Shown one piece after another: positions 42,573 to 56,600 of a stretch of 64,000 nt of DNA. The stretch covers positions 1 through 64,000 of the forward strand of contig CBFFRQ010000030.1 in NCBI GenBank assembly GCA_965644315.1. Direction: 5' to 3'. Position 1 is the first letter of the stretch. Every line of letters begins with the position of its first letter. The notes beneath the pieces are model-generated. The model worked only from the letters and a program-made list of their open reading frames with translations, was not told the origin of the DNA and made no database searches. The position numbers and the translations under genes were made by a program. This DNA comes from Caecitellus pseudoparvulus. Taxonomy: Eukaryota; Bigyra: Bicosoecida.

Positions 42573-45500
42573 TTACTGGCCTTTAGGTCTCTCCTGCTCA
42601 GCTTTGGTGCCTGCCCCGCTTCCGGATCCGGCATCCGCAGCAGCCTTTGTTACAGCTGCCGCCGCTTGGGCCTCCTCTTGTTCTTTCCTGTGGAAGTGGA
42701 AGAAGCCCCGTGGGTCAATGACCATGCGGTTGAGCAGGTCAGGTCCCAGTTCGCGGGCAAATTCAGCCAATCTTGGCAGCAGAATGTCTCGCCCGTGCTG
42801 CGTGATGGCTGCACAGGTAAAGTACTGCACAGGCGCGGGAAATGGAGGCAACGACTGAGCTGCTTCAAGCGCACGCGCACATTGACCCTTGACCTCCTCA
42901 GACACCATTGCATCACTTGAAGCTCCAGACGGCGCCGGCAGCCACGAGGAATCCCCGAGCATGTCGGCCAGCGACTGCAGCACTCCGTACAAGCCTCCAG
43001 GATGTCCTTGGTCCGCCATGGCTCGCACGTCCATGGGTGTGATGCCCATTTCAGCCAGCCGTGACCAAGGCACTCGCTCGAGCACATCAGCGCCTACCTG
43101 TGACGGCCTAGCCCTCGCACGCTCGGCAACAACAGCCGCACTCTCCAACGGCATCCTGGGGGGCGTGCGTGCTGAAACGCCATTCTCCAGCAACACGCCC
43201 GGAACGACCCTTGAAATGACTTCATCTTCGTCGACAACGCGTTGCGCGCCCAACAGCATGCCTAGGTCAGAGTCCCCCGGCTCGTGTGCGCCAGGCTCTG
43301 CTGCCACTTCCACCAAGGAGGGCAGCTTCTCAGCGTCCAGGCGGCGCAGCACCTCGGGTGAAATGCGGACCCAAGCTCCAGTGTGGGGACACTGCAGTTC
43401 GCTCGGGGCGTACTGCACCTTGTACGCCATTTGGCTGCAGCCGTGGACGTAGTAGTTGGCGTCCCAGTGTCGCAGAAGAGGCGAGTGCAGGGATAGGCGC
43501 TGCGTCATGTAGATCTCTAGCAGCGCCGAGACCTTGCCCCACTGCATGTGCCGCAGTTCAGGCCAGTAGAAGCAGTACACCGAGGCAATGCGGGAAGGCA
43601 GAATGTCCAGGACGGAGATGCAGGCCAAGTGGCCGTCCAGGTACAGCTCCAGGAAGAACGTTCCGTAGCCAGCAGAGCCATCCATAGGCAGGAGCTGGCC
43701 TGGCACGTCGCCTGCCGCAGACTGGTCGGCCCATGCACAGCCTTCGGGTGTGAGTAGGCTGTTGAAGCTGTCATGGAGCTGGGCAAACGAGCTGGACATG
43801 GTCCACCCTGCCCACGAGGATGACACGGCACTGGGCGCCGGGCCAGGAGACACCTTGTCCTGTTCAGCTTGCACCGCCGTCACATTCGCAGCCGCAGTGT
43901 TGGTCCAGGCACAGGGTGGCGCCACAGGTGCAGCATCCCCTTGAAACACAAACGGGAAGGGGGGTGATCCACGCATCCGAGCTCGTTCAGCCAGCCACTC
44001 CCATGCAGGGAAGGTCAAGTGCATGGTCTCCAAAAAGGCAGCACGGTTCGGTGCGACACCGCTGTCAGGGGCATAGAGGTAGTCCCAGCTGTCACGCGCA
44101 CACTTTGTGTGGGTTGAAGTTGTGTAGCCCGCTCGCACGTGCAGCAGACGAGCCACCGCTTCCTCGCTCGTCTCAGCGAGCGGGTCACCTTGGGGCGGGC
44201 TGGGAGACATGGGAGCAGTCAAATCTGACAATGCAGGTGCTGGGCTAGTCCAGTCCAGGTCTCTTCCACGCAGTCGCAGAGCTTGCTTGAACTCCCCGCT
44301 GAGCCCGCTGCCCCATGTGTCTGCGCTTGAGCCGCTCTGGGCTTCGTCGTGCTGGAGCAGACTCCTGGCTTCATCAACAAAAAAAGCTGAGTTGATGTCT
44401 TCAACATGTTCAGAAGCGTGCGATACTCCAAACCTGTGGGCTTGTAGAGCGTGTGAGCAGCCAGAGTCGGCCTCAGCCTCCTTTTCCGTGACGCGCTTGG
44501 CTGGTTTGCGGTGACGAGCGTAGGAACGGGCATCTGCCGCGTGCTGTCCGGGGGACACAACCACTCCGGGCGCTGGCAGGATAGGGGACTTGACCATGTG
44601 TCGGATGAACGCGGCCTTGCCTTGCGAGTGTGGCTTTGCCATGTGCTGCGACATCTGTGAAGCGGGCGGAGGCGCAACCAGGATGCGTGGCAAACCAAAG
44701 CACAGCAAACCTTGGCTCAACCAGTATACAAAAACACACACACCAAACCTCAGCAAAACCAACGAGCGTGGCAATCAAACCCAACCTTCTGGCACAAACA
44801 GTCCACGCATGGCAAAGCACAACTTTCAACAACGAAAGTGTATGGCAAGCGAAACAAGCCCCAGCACAACCAACATACGTGGCATGGCAAATCAAACCCC
44901 ACCGAATCCAAAACATGCGGCAAAACCAACCAAACCTCAACAATAACAACACGCATGGGAAATCAAACTGCACCTCACTTCACTCACATTGAATCGCGCG
45001 TACATCTCATGTGCTTGCGTGCTGTACCGTGGCCTCGCGAGCCTGGCAGTCAGCCGGTGGCAGGCGGGACCCAGGTCACCTTGCTGCGCCTGCCATGCCT
45101 GCTCCCGCTCCCTGAGGCTGCGCAGCAAGTCTCCTTGGTGTCCGTCCCCGTGCTCGCCTGCAGAGAGCAGTGCCCGAACTTCAGTTTGGTCTTGGAGCCG
45201 CTTCTCAAGCGTGCTCTCATCCACTTCTTCATCGTCCGACACCTCCAGCCCCTCTCCTCCTACCTGCACAGTTTTGGAGCCCCTGACCGCACGGGGCGCA
45301 CTTTGCTCTGCTGCTTCCCCTCCTGCACTGACTGTGCTGGCTGCTGCCCCTGCCACCTGCGCTTGATCGGCGGCCGTCTCTTTCTGAAAGGGCCACGTTG
45401 CAGGACTCGCGGCACACGCTGCCGCCTCCTCTGTCCCGCTGCCGGACACCGCTTGCCCCGCTGACGGGACCAGCATCAAGAAGTGTCGATCAGCCTCAAG

Positions 45501-46427
45501 TCGAAGCCCGCATGTGCCCTGCAGGGCCGCCACCAGGTTCGCTAGACGACTCCCAGGTGCCGCAGAGCTCCATGCTAAGACGATGCGTTCCCCCAGCCAC
45601 TGGGCCTGGCCCTGTCGCGTCTCGCTGGCAGCCACCACACCGCAGGCCACAGTCCCTGCCAGTCGTAGGGCCAGGCCGCAGCTCAGTTTCCGGCCTTTTC
45701 CCCGTGGCTTGCAGAGGCTGCTCGCTGAGAGGGCGTTTGGCCGGGTTGTGGGTGCTGCGAGGACTTGCAGCCACGGAGGCACTTCGAGCGACAGCTGCTC
45801 CAACGCAGACACTGCTGCACAGCTGATGGCAACCCCTGCAGCAAACTTCAAGGGGTCAATGTCTTGGCTGTGCTCACAGGTGGCGCCTGGCTGCTTTGGT
45901 GGTTGTAGAATTGGACGCGTTCCTGAGAGGTACCCGCCGAGCTTGCGCAGCGTACGGGCTTGCTGCTTGCTCAGCTCGAGGGATGGCGCATGGAGGCGAA
46001 TTCCGAGGTTGGGGCAGCAGCTGCCTTGGTTGTCCGGCTTGTACAAGTAGTTCCCGCTGCGAAAAAGCAGACGGTGCAGTGCCAACGAGCCAGTGCCACG
46101 CAGCCTCGCCCAGAACGCACCTGCGCATCCAGTTGCGCTCTAGAAGCAAGTCATAGTCCGCTGCTGTAAGCCTGAACACGTGCCCGCCAATGCACTTGCG
46201 ATCTTTGTTCCCTGGCGCCGGTTAGGAGACAGGCGTGGTGGGCTGTGCTGGAGCGTCGGCTGATTCCGCAACCACACCGTACCTGGCCTACGGCAGTAGC
46301 TGCACTTGGACGAATACGGCTTGTGCGGCTGGTACATGGAGTACTGCCCCAGTTCCTCCTGCAGGCGGGATTCCCGTGGCGGGAGGTCTAGGGGGCGCGC
46401 AGCCGGGTGTGGAGACGCCTGCGCCAT
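42573..46427 (-). CDS. ATE1: Arginyl-tRNA--protein transferase (ATE1), four exons
   Basis: It transfers Arg from Arg-tRNA to acidic N-termini in the Arg/N-degron pathway. Exons on the minus strand are 46427-46283, 46202-46121, 46056-44988 and 44654-42573, with GT-AG introns of 80, 64 and 333 nt and matching phases. The protein is about 1125 residues, versus about 500-550 usual, because of long Ala/Ser-rich insertions. The N-terminal domain has YSSKCSYC (Cys42, Cys45), DYDLLLERNWMRSGNYLYKP and CCPN (Cys89, Cys90), the cysteines known to matter in ATE1. The exon 3/4 junction restores YARFN...HMVKSPI, matching the ATE family. The C-terminal domain has DGHLACISVLDILPSRIASVYCFYWP and YYVHGCSQMAYKVQYAPSEL. 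ATG 46427 is likely; the frame is open further upstream. A broken copy lies at 23809-24950. Confidence 0.9.
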
Positions 46428-46786
46428 GCTTCTTCGACGCTGTTTGGCCTGCCCAGGCTCCACGCCGGGCCGATTGCGGGTTCCTGCGCTCGACAGGGTT
46501 CCACGACAAATCCATACCGGTTGCATGCTCATTCTTCCAAGTGGGTCAAGGGGGTGGTTGTGAATTGCGTGGGCGGCGTGTATGAAAAACAAGCTTTTAG
46601 CCAATCCGAAGCGTACGACGCTGCCCGAGCACTGCCCATCTCTGCCAGCCACCCCAGCGCAACATCCAACTACATGCCCAAAATCTCGTGCTTCTCAGGA
46701 GCGCAGCGGGCCCACTGAGGCTCGCATCACAGCCACACTCGCTTGCCTAGCCGCCGGAACTCTGCATGCGCCCGCCACCCAGACAC
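46428..46786. other. ATE1-elongin B intergenic region
   Basis: A 359-base gap between two minus-strand genes. It must hold the ATE1 promoter and the 3' end of the elongin-B-like gene. No specific element was recognised. Confidence 0.5.
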
Positions 46787-47237
46787 TCACACGCCGCCTG
46801 TCAGCGATGCATCGTCCACAGCAATGGGCTCAAATGTGTCCCCGCTCTTGCGGAAGACCAGGTACAGGATGTCGTCCTCCTTCAGTGTGGACTCCCCGAC
46901 AGCCTCTGTGACCAGCTTCTCGTCTGGAAGCACGGTCTCCTGCGTTCAGTCAGAGGGAAGGCAAGGTTCACCTCGCCCTCATCCACACCATCCCTCCTTT
47001 TTCTACTCACCTTGTCGGGTCCAATGAGGCGAATGTCGTCTGTGGCCTTGCCGAGGAGCTTGGCAGTCTGGGATCGTAAGCGGCGAGTCAATTTCCGCGA
47101 GCAAATACTCATTCGCACCGCTCAGCGGCTCTCACCTGCGCGATGAGCTTCCCGAACGAGTCACTAGGTTCCACTAGCATGAAGATTGTCTCTGCCTGCC
47201 GCTTGATGCGAAGGTGCATGACTGCGCTGGACGCCAT
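46787..47237 (-). CDS. ELOB: Elongin-B-like ubiquitin-fold protein, three exons
   Basis: Exons at 47237-47136, 47067-47011 and 46939-46787 are joined by two GT-AG introns (68 and 71 nt, both phase 0) and give 103 residues. The product reads MASSAVMHLRIKRQAETIFM, then ATDDIRLIGPDK, then LKEDDILYLVFRKSGDTFEPIAV. This is the elongin B layout: a ubiquitin-like fold followed by a short tail (human elongin B is 118 residues). Elongin B pairs with elongin C to link BC-box substrate receptors to cullins and also acts in the elongin transcription-elongation complex. It is divergently arranged with the RBR ligase gene across 380 bases. The other possibility is another ubiquitin-like domain protein. Confidence 0.85.
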
Positions 47238-47617
47238 GGCTGGCGTTGCTGGACGAGTGGTGCTTGCTGTGAGTGCTCTCGCGCCTCGCAAGATGGCAGC
47301 AAAGCTTCTGAAAAGACGACAACTCCACAACTGCAAGCGAAACTTTGTGGCGGTGTGTTGATTTTGATTCCACCAGAATTGCACCCATCATTCCACGCGC
47401 TCTCCCGGCACCACCTCACAGCTGTGCAGTTCACGCTCTTCCCCATATCCAGCTTGGCGCCCACACCTCCCCTGCGCCCATTGCGGACTAACTGCCACCC
47501 CCAAGTAGTACCTGCGCCCCAACACGTCTCATCCTTCCCTTTGCTGCTCCTGCCTCACTTCAAAAACCCACCGCCACCTGGCGGACCACGACTCTCTCCT
47601 CTGCTCCCAACTCCACC
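47238..47617. promoter_or_regulatory. Divergent promoter region between elongin B and RBR ligase genes
   Basis: The two start codons are 380 bases apart and point away from each other, so both promoters must lie here. The region has a C-rich, pyrimidine-rich stretch before the RBR start codon. No TATA box was recognised. Confidence 0.5.
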
Positions 47618-50600
47618 ATGCGGCGGGTTGGGCGCCCTGCGCCGCCGTATCTGTCACAAGTCCCCCTCGACTCTGCCAGTGACTCGGACTCTGACAGTAT
47701 GGACAGGCTTCCCCCTTCTCCTCTTCCCCCACCATCGCTGAGCCAGCTTCTTGACAGGTCTGATGGCCTGCCCTCCGTGCCTGGGCCTGCGACGCACTGC
47801 ATCTGCCCTTGCTGTTCTGAACGGTTCGAGGTGGACGCCTTCGAGGCCCACGTGAAGACGTGCTTGGACGGGGACCAGAATCCAGGGCACGGCGAGGCAG
47901 CGCCAGCCCCAGCAACACCGCTGCCTCTGCCCCCGCTTGGCACGTACGTTGTGCGAGGCCCAGACTACAGCGGGGACGGGGACGGCTTTGATTTGCGAGA
48001 GTGGATGTTGCAGGTGGGCTCTGGGAACGCTGCACAGCTGCCTGTCGGGCGCGTCGTGGCTCATGGGAGTTGGCGTGGTGCGTGCTGGGAAACGGCGCGA
48101 CCCTGCGACGCCCGCCGCCGTTGCGCACCGTCACAGGCACCCTGCTCAAGAAACACACCACTGGGCAATACTCTTCCTCCCCCATTTGCAGATCATGGGC
48201 CAGGCTCTGCGCTGGACGCCGTCGTGGTGCAGTGGCTCGCGACGCCCGCTGTCTCTCGCATCCCCTTCAAGCAGGTGCAGGAGATGTGGGCAGAGCACGG
48301 CTCAGCCTGCGAGGGCGTCCCCCCTGCTCCCCGTGTGGAGCTGCTGCGCTTCGGCACTCCTCGCCCCAGCATTGTGACGGCAGCAGATCCCGTCGGCTGG
48401 CTGCAGCCGCTGCGGCTGTCCATGTCCGGCTTGCGGCACGAGGGCACGCGAGCTGGCATGCTGGAGCTGCCTTCCACCTGGTTTCGCGGACTCAGCGTGC
48501 ATGCGCTGGCGAGCGAGGCCATCAACCGCCCTGACGTCTTTGTGGACGTCCTGCCCCTGCGCCACACGGCTGGCAACCGTTTGAAGGAGCTGCCGGCGCC
48601 CAGCCAGCCCCTCTCGCACTTTCTCGGCGCCATCGCTGCCCAGCTGCGGTACTGGTACGCTGGGAACGGCATCGTCACAGACATGTCCATCTGGGACGGA
48701 CAGGCTCTGGGGCTGGGGGACGCGCGCCAGGTCGTCTTTGCCAGGGTGCATGGGGTGGCGGGTTTGCCCGGCGCCAACCTCGTCACCAGCGCCCTGCACG
48801 GGTACGAGCAAGCCACGCCGCTGGTGCCGCCTCCCCGCATGCCCCTGCCTCCGCCCCATGGCTCCGTTGGCCGTCTGCAGCAAGCCCTGCTCCGCAACCT
48901 GTGCCTGGGGCCCGGTGCCGGCGCGGCCACTCGCTGGGCAACTCCCGGCTCAGGCCAGGCTTGGTTGCCTGACGCCGTCTCTGCCTCCTCCACCTTGCAG
49001 TTCAACGTGCGGCAAAGCAGCTCTGGCGCGAGTCAAGGTCACGTCGCCCTTCCTCTCCTGGCGCTGCAGGCTGCCACCACGGTGTTGCTGGAAGGCGTCA
49101 GCAGAGCTGTGCACCGGGACGCAGGGCACGCCGCCTGCCCCAGTGCGGCGCTGCAGTGGGCGCTCATGTGCGTGTCTGCTGCAGCAGAAGGGCATGCCCG
49201 TATGTGGTGCGAGGCCGGTGCGCAGTACCGCCGCGAACTGCGCAAGGCAGCGTCGGCGTGGCCGACGGGCACCCAGCTCAGCGTGGACAGGGCAGTGAAG
49301 CAGGCACAGGCTGATCGTGCCCGCCTGCTGCACCGAGTGTGGATGCAGCAGCTGGAAGAGGACCCCATGGTGGTGCCTGACCCCCTCCCTGACTTGGACT
49401 GCGGTGGCAAGCCCATTGCCAGCAAGACGGTGCAGGATCCGCCCTCGCCAGGTGCGGTCCTGCGCGGCCTGCTGAGCCAGACCACCATCAGCACCATTCC
49501 TACCATCCAGTGGAAATCTGTGGCGGCCATCCCCATCTCCTTCGATACTGCTGCAGACCCCCGGCGAACCAGCTCTGTCTGGGGATCTGTCACCGTAGTG
49601 GACTCTCCCCGACAGCGCCTGAGCGCAAACGCTGATTCGCAGAAAGCAGCACCCCTGCCAGCGGTGGGCAGACTGTGGGACGTCACGCACTACTTGCCGA
49701 GGAAGGGGCTGCCTGGCTACGGCGATCTGGATGGCACCCCCTGGAACGTTGGCAAGTACGCGACGGCGGCAACCCTTGCCTCCCACAAGTACCGCTCCCT
49801 GCTGCAGTGGCGCCCCGAGCACGTTATGGAGGCGCACAGGTGGATGACGTGGCAGCCGCTGGACCCCTTGGAAGCTGCGACGAACTCCAGGTCGCACGCT
49901 CGGACGGATGGCGACCTGCCCAGTCGCAACTTGCCCCGGCACCTGGACGACCTGCGGCACCTGGCCCACCAAGACGAGTGGCAGCTGAGCGCCCTGCTGC
50001 AGCAGTACAAAGCTGCTGCCCAGCCATACGAGCTGCATCAAAGGTCGTACTCTGACCGAGGCGTGCGTCTGCCATGGACGTACCTGTCCCCCTCCTACGA
50101 CACACAGAGGCGGTTTAAAGAGGTGGTGACGAATGCTCGCAGCGTGCTGCAAGCCATGAAGGACGCCCAAGCCAACCCGCCAACACTGGAAGATGACGTG
50201 GGCCAAGACGTGCGAGAAGAGCACGCAGCCCGCCAGTCTCCACAGCTGCGAGACGCCATCCAGGCCTCCCTTCGGCGCCTGCACCGCTCCCACAGCCACG
50301 GCTGGATGGACTGCTCTGACGGTGACTCCATCGCACGAATGTGGGCTTACAGCCTGCACGACGAGTTGGAAGTGCGGGGCCGAGAGCTGCCCCGCCGGGC
50401 CACACTGCACGTGCCGCCGCCGCCACCCCGGAACAGCCACCCAGTGTACGCGGCGCCACCCGCCCTGCAGCTGCGCGCCGGCTCTTTGCTGAACCCCCTG
50501 CCCCCACCAGCTGCCAGCACCATCCACGAGGCCTTGAACTGTGCCGCCTTGCAAACTGTCTCGATCCCAGACTCCCTCTCCTCTGACAACCTGGGCGCCC

Positions 50601-53600
50601 TTGCCACGCAGCTGGGGGTGTTGTTGCCGGCGGTGGCAGGCTCCGGAGTCAACCGAAGTCGCGCGGTGCAGACCATGTCCCTGCTGGACCACGCACTGCG
50701 GGGCAATGGTTGCATCTCGCACTTGTCAGTCGCCGAGCTGTCCCTCATCGTGCAAGCCTGCTGCGGCTCCGTGGATGCTGGGGAAGAAACTTCCTTGGAT
50801 CGCATGCGAGCCCACCTGAAAGACAGCCTCCCCGTGCCCACCACCGAGTTCGGCCCAGCAGAGGGACCTGACCAGACTGCCCTGCACAGGTTGGCCGGCG
50901 CGAAGGGTGTGCTGTCCACGCTGCCGCGGCCTGTGGCAGGCGCCGTGTGGAGCACCTTCCGTGCTGCGGCCGCCCAGACCAAGGTGGAGGATGCCGCCCG
51001 CCGAGCCGCCCGGCAGCAGGCACAGAAAGCCAGCATGCTCGCAGCCATGCACCTTGCCACGAAGCAGCGGTCCGGCGCGCTGCTTGCCGCGTGTGATTGG
51101 TGGGACCCCGCCACCATCCCAGTCACGCTGCCGCTGTTCGCGCCGGGTTGCCCGGGGCTCCTAGCGCCCTCCTGCTCCACGGCACTGGTGATGGACATCC
51201 TGCTGGGGGCGCGCTGGACCAGCGCCGGGGGCTGGAGCAACCGCCCCGACCCTAGCCGCCCGCCCCGAGGCACCAACGCCTCTGCTGCCTCCCCGCTCCC
51301 TGAGCGCCTGGAGGGTTTGCAGAGCGCCTCGCGGGTTTCACAGGCGCCTGGGCCAGATGGACATGCCTCCACACGCGGCGCAGACGCACACGTGCCCCCC
51401 GTGCCAGACCCAGGCTGTGCGCCGCCCTCCCCCATCTGGCTGCCAGCCTGGCACAAGACAGTGGCCATTCCTGACTCGGCAGGGCAAGTGGTGGGGACTG
51501 TCACCGTGGAACTGCGACACGTGATGGGGCATGTGGCCGCCGCCCCGTACGGCCCCATGGCGCGCCCACACAGCGTGTATGCGGCCCTCATGGGGCAAGG
51601 CGAGCTGCTCAAGGCACTCGTGTCCGGCATGTCGGTGCCACTGGACGGACGTGGCGGAGACGGCATGTCCGTCGCTGACGCCCTCGCAGCCGGCGGCACG
51701 GTGGGCCACAGGGACGGCTTCCCAGAGGTCATCCCCACACACTGGGCCACGCTGACAGCCTCCATGTCTGGCGTCGCGTCGGACATCGCCCTGTGGGCGT
51801 ACAAGGAAGGCGCTCCCGCCTCTTTGGAGCAGAAGGAGGCGGCGCTCATCGCCGCGGCGGCGACGCTGCCCAGCGCAGTGACCAAATCAGAGCCTGAAGC
51901 ACATGGCGCCGTCCCGCCCCCCCCTGGCCACGCCATGGACGCGACGTTGTTCTCGCCCGGCGCGGCACTGCAGCTGCAGGCGCAGGTGAGCATGGCGGAG
52001 CAGGTGGAGGATGAGGCACCGGCCATAAGCGCCCCTGCCCAGCCCCGCACGCTGCTGGAGTCCCTGCTGCCCGTGCTTGGCGCCACGACGAAGCACAGCA
52101 GGCAGTCCCTTGATCGCCTCGTGGAGGAATCCTTCAAGCAGCCCGCCATCCTGCGCAGCAAGCTGCCGCCTCTGCAGCGTGTCGTGGGCTCCCGCACCAC
52201 CCTCCACTGCGCCGTGCTGGGCGGTGACGCGTACGTCTTTGCTTTTGTGCTGGAACGGGCGCCACACATGCTGCAGCACACTGACGCGCACGGCTTCACG
52301 CCAGTCGCCCTGGCCGCAGCTCTCGGGCGCACCCGCATGCTGCACCGCGTGTTCGGCGAGGTGCACCAGGGCGCCCACCACGTCGCACCTGACGGCCGAG
52401 GCTCGCACACGGAGCATGGCGTGGGCACCGCCACAGATGTAGGGGGTGGCGCCCGCCTGGAGGAAGGGATCACAGGCGGCTCCGTTGCGGGGCGGTGGGT
52501 GCTGGGGCGCAGCCTCATGCTGTCCTTCCTCACCGCCACCACCTCCAACCGCCAGGCTGACACGCTGCTCACCCTGGCCTGCAAGGGCGCTCACCCTGCC
52601 ACCGTCGCATACCTGCTCTCCCGCAGCGGCAACGTACACGCCAGCAACAGCGCCGGCGATACGCCCCTGCACTGCGCCATGCTCGCATGCGCCACTGCCC
52701 AGCACGGCAACGAGGCGCCATCCACTCACCCCTCGCGGTTCTCCGCTTCCCCCGCCGCCTCGGATGCGTGCACGGCAGATGCACGGGAGTGTGTGCGGCA
52801 CTTAATGGCGTGCGGGGCGCGCCTGCTGCCCAACCAGGCCGGCGTGACGCCCCTGCACATCGCCGCAGCGGCAGGGGACGTCGCCTGTGTCAAGCTGCTG
52901 CTGTCAGGCTGCAACCACAACCACGGACCCATGGCCGTGGCGGCAGCGCTGCGTGCCTCTGTGCAGCTGGCCAGCCGCCGCCCAGGTGTCATGCTGCACT
53001 ACACAGCGCTTGACCTGGCCGCTGCCGTGCAGCCCTCCGCGCCTGCCTACAAGGAAGCCGTGCAGATCCTCAACACGGCTGCAGGCAGCTGCAAGCCGCT
53101 GCTGCCCATCGAGCCCTCGCCGCCTGCCATGCGGAGCGTGCTGTCCTGGGCCCGCGCACGACTGCGCCGTCTGGGGGCTGCCGTCATGGCCCCCGCCCAC
53201 ATGCCCGACTGGGCACCGACGAAGGACCCAGAGCTGGCGCCCAAGCGCGGGGACCTGGCGGTGGCGCGACCACCCGCCATGCGCAACACGCCAGGGGCCG
53301 TCACGGAGCGCCCCCTCACAGTGGAAGCCAACCGGTGGGCGGCACAAGTGTACGAGAGCAAAGAGGGTGCAGAGCTGACGCTGGTGGGCGGGGAAGTGAA
53401 GCACTTGGGCAAGTTTCCACTCCCAGTGGTGCGGGGTGGCGGGTCGGACGCTGCCCCCAGCGCGCCCGCCGCCGCCCACACCGACCAACGGTACTACACA
53501 GCCTCCACCGCCCACACATACTTCGCGAGCGTGCCTTTCTTCCGGTCCTGCCTGCAGAGCAACGTCGTGCCCAGCTCCATGGACAGCCTGTCTGTGCCAT

Positions 53601-56600
53601 TTCTATCCGAAGCGGGCGGCGGCGCCACACCAGTGGCCACCACGCCCATCGCTCTGGATCTGCCCTTCACTGCCCCTGGCCCAGCGACCACCCGCGCCGA
53701 CGATGCCTCCTCTGTCGGCAGCGACTCGGCGTACACGTACTGCAGCGAGGGAGAGGAGTCGGATGCCGGGGTGTGGGCTGGGATGGGCGACGCGGAGCGG
53801 AAGGAGGAGGATGTGGGCCCAGCGGGCGGTGCGTTGGAGAGCAAGGAGGGGGATGAGCTGCCCCCGCCCCCACCCCGCCTGGCGTCGCGTTCCTCGGCAG
53901 ACCTGCTGGGCCTGCATGCGCCCCCCACCCTGGGCCGTGAGACATCTGCCACCAGCACTGACGGGCTGAGCATTCCACAGCCCCCCTCTACGCTGGACTT
54001 GGCCCGGGCCGTGTCGGCGTCAGACTCGTTCGCTGCCGCCGCGGGCGCCTCGGTGGCTTCGCGCCTGGCGGCCAAGCTGCGTGAAGTGCACACGGTGCAG
54101 GCGCGCGGGTGCTGTGCCTTCACTCCCCGCGCCATTCGCCAGCGCATCCACACAGAGGCCACACAGCTGGCAGAGTCCACGGGTATCACCCCTGTGGAAG
54201 CATCCCTGCTGTTGCGGCACTTCCAGTGGCGTGCTGACAGTGCCATTGAGGCGTTGGAGCTGCTGGGCATGGAGGCGCTGGTGCAAGCCCGTGTGCTACC
54301 GCCGCCAGAGGGGGTCGAAAAAGACGACGAGGCGGTGGACATCAAGGCCTTGCGCAGAGCACCCGAGGCTGAGACCGCCCGCGCCCGCCCAGGCAAGCTG
54401 CTGCCGGGCCTGTCGCCTGACCGCCCTCAGCCTGGCCTGGCCTCAGCCGAGCCCGAGTACGCAGCTGCCTACGCGGCAGGCATGCCCGACGCAGATGAAC
54501 TGGAGGACATGGAGATGGAGTGCCCCGTGTGCCTGGATGACTTGCCGCCCCATGAGATGTACAGCCTGACCTGCGGCCACTTCGTCTGCCTTGCCTGCTG
54601 GCGGGGTCACCTGAACGCCACCATTCTACGAGGGCAAGTGTGTGTGGCTGAGGGTGAGTGCCCGTGCTCGGGGTGCCACGTCTTGCTGCCTGATGCCACC
54701 TGGGAGCGCTTTGGTAAGGAGGAGGTGGTGGAGCTGGTCAAGGACACAGAGTCTTCCTCCAACAACAGGAACAGGAACAAGACCAATCGACTGGAGCCAC
54801 TGACTCGCACAACGGCCTGGGACATGTTCCTGCGCTACCTTGTGCGCGCATACGTGCAGTCACAGCCGGAGCTGGTGCGCTGTGCAGCCCCGGCAAGCTG
54901 TGACAACATCGTGCAGCTGGACGCCTCAGGGCGGCAGGATGCCACATGCGCCTGTGGTGCAATTTTTTGCTCCCTTTGCGGGCTGGAGGCGCACGATCCG
55001 GCGCCCTGCTGGGCGTACCGTGGCTGGAAGGTGCTGGCCAATGAGAACTTGGACACGGCCAGCGTGGACTACATGAACAGCACCTTCCGGCGGTGTCCGA
55101 ATTGTGGCGTGTCCATCAGCAAGGACGGCGGCTGCAAGCACATGACCTGCTCCAACTGCAACCACGAGTACTGCCACCTTTGCGGCAAGGAGTGGCAGTC
55201 GGTTGGCGGCTACTCCCACGTGTGCGCTGGCGGCATTTGGTCCTCGTCCGTCTTTGGCGTGTGGCTGTGGAACACGTTCATCGTCAACGCCACGGCGGGT
55301 GGGGAGGGCGACGTGCCGGGGCAAAGTGACGCCACTGCGCCCCCTGCTGCCGGCCTGCTGTCCCTGGAACACGCCATGCGGAAGGTGGGTGCCATGGACA
55401 TGGCGCAGGAAACGGTCAGAGGGCGGGTTCGGTACATGTGCGAGCGAGTGGAAATGGTGCAGCAGATCGTGCACCCGCTGCCACTGCCCCTGCCCTGCCC
55501 ACGCCCCAAGTTCGAGTGCACCACCACCAACTGCCACACCATGGTCGAGGAGCATTTGACGGAGGAAGGCGATCCTGCGCCCAGCCCTGTGTCCCCTGCG
55601 CCACTACTTCGTGCGGGTGACACTGACACTGACACTGACACTGACACTGACAGAAGCAGCTCTCCGAACATCGTCAGATCACTGTCGGAGCTGAGTGACC
55701 TGAGCAGCGAAGGCGGGGGGGGCTCCGTCATGCTGGAGCCACGAGACCCCCGGGCGCTGTGGCGGAATGTGCTGGAAACGGACGAACCCGCCCCTGGGCA
55801 TATGCACCCGTGGGAGTCGCCTGCATTGGGTCCGTACGAGACTGCCCCGGTCCAGCTGCCGTACACGGCGTCCAGCCACCTCGGATCCGTCAGTCCTCGC
55901 AGCCTCGTTTCTGGCGAAGCAAGTCCCCTTGCACACCCCCCTACAGCCCTTGTCGACGGGCCAACCGCGACTGTCGTAGGTGGTGCTGCAGCCGCTGCTC
56001 AGCCTGAGATGGTTTCGACGCGTGTGTTGCAGCTCACACCACCAGACGGCGCAATGCCGCTGGACGGCACAGCAACACCCCCCCTTCCACCCCTTCTTAC
56101 CCTCGCTGCTCCAGAGTCCAGCGCAGACATGCCGGCCCCGGAAGACGACGGCACGCTGAGCCCTCTCTCCACTGATTCAGGGGGCGCCTTCCTCGCCGGG
56201 CTCGTGCCTGCCGCTGCCGATGCTGCCGCGGACTGGCCCCCGAGGCAAGGCGGCCGCCGTCGACGCCGCCGCCGCCGCCGCCGCCGCGTGGAGCAAGTGC
56301 GCATCAGGTGCAAGTGGGAGTCTGTCTTCCGCCTGTCGGACAAAGCAGTGGCGCAGTACCTGTCCGCCCTCGCCACCATGCACGTGGAGTTCACGCCGCT
56401 GCACCAGCCAGTGGACCTCCTTCGCAGCGCGGCAGCTGGCGCACCGCTGCACTCTTGGCGTGCCAAGCGCAGGGTGCTGTTGGCGGCCCTGCGCGTGTTG
56501 TTCTGGGGTCTGAACTTCATGAAGCACACCTTCGTCTGCCTCTTCTTCCTGTCAGCAGGAGATGCCATCACAGCCCGGCGCAGAGGGGACGCAGATAAGG

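Noticed and set aside
48950-52584. Long minus-strand open frames of 590 and 745 codons
   Set aside because: They lie opposite the RBR ligase frame in very GC-rich DNA, have Arg/Cys/Ser-rich shadow composition and show no domain.
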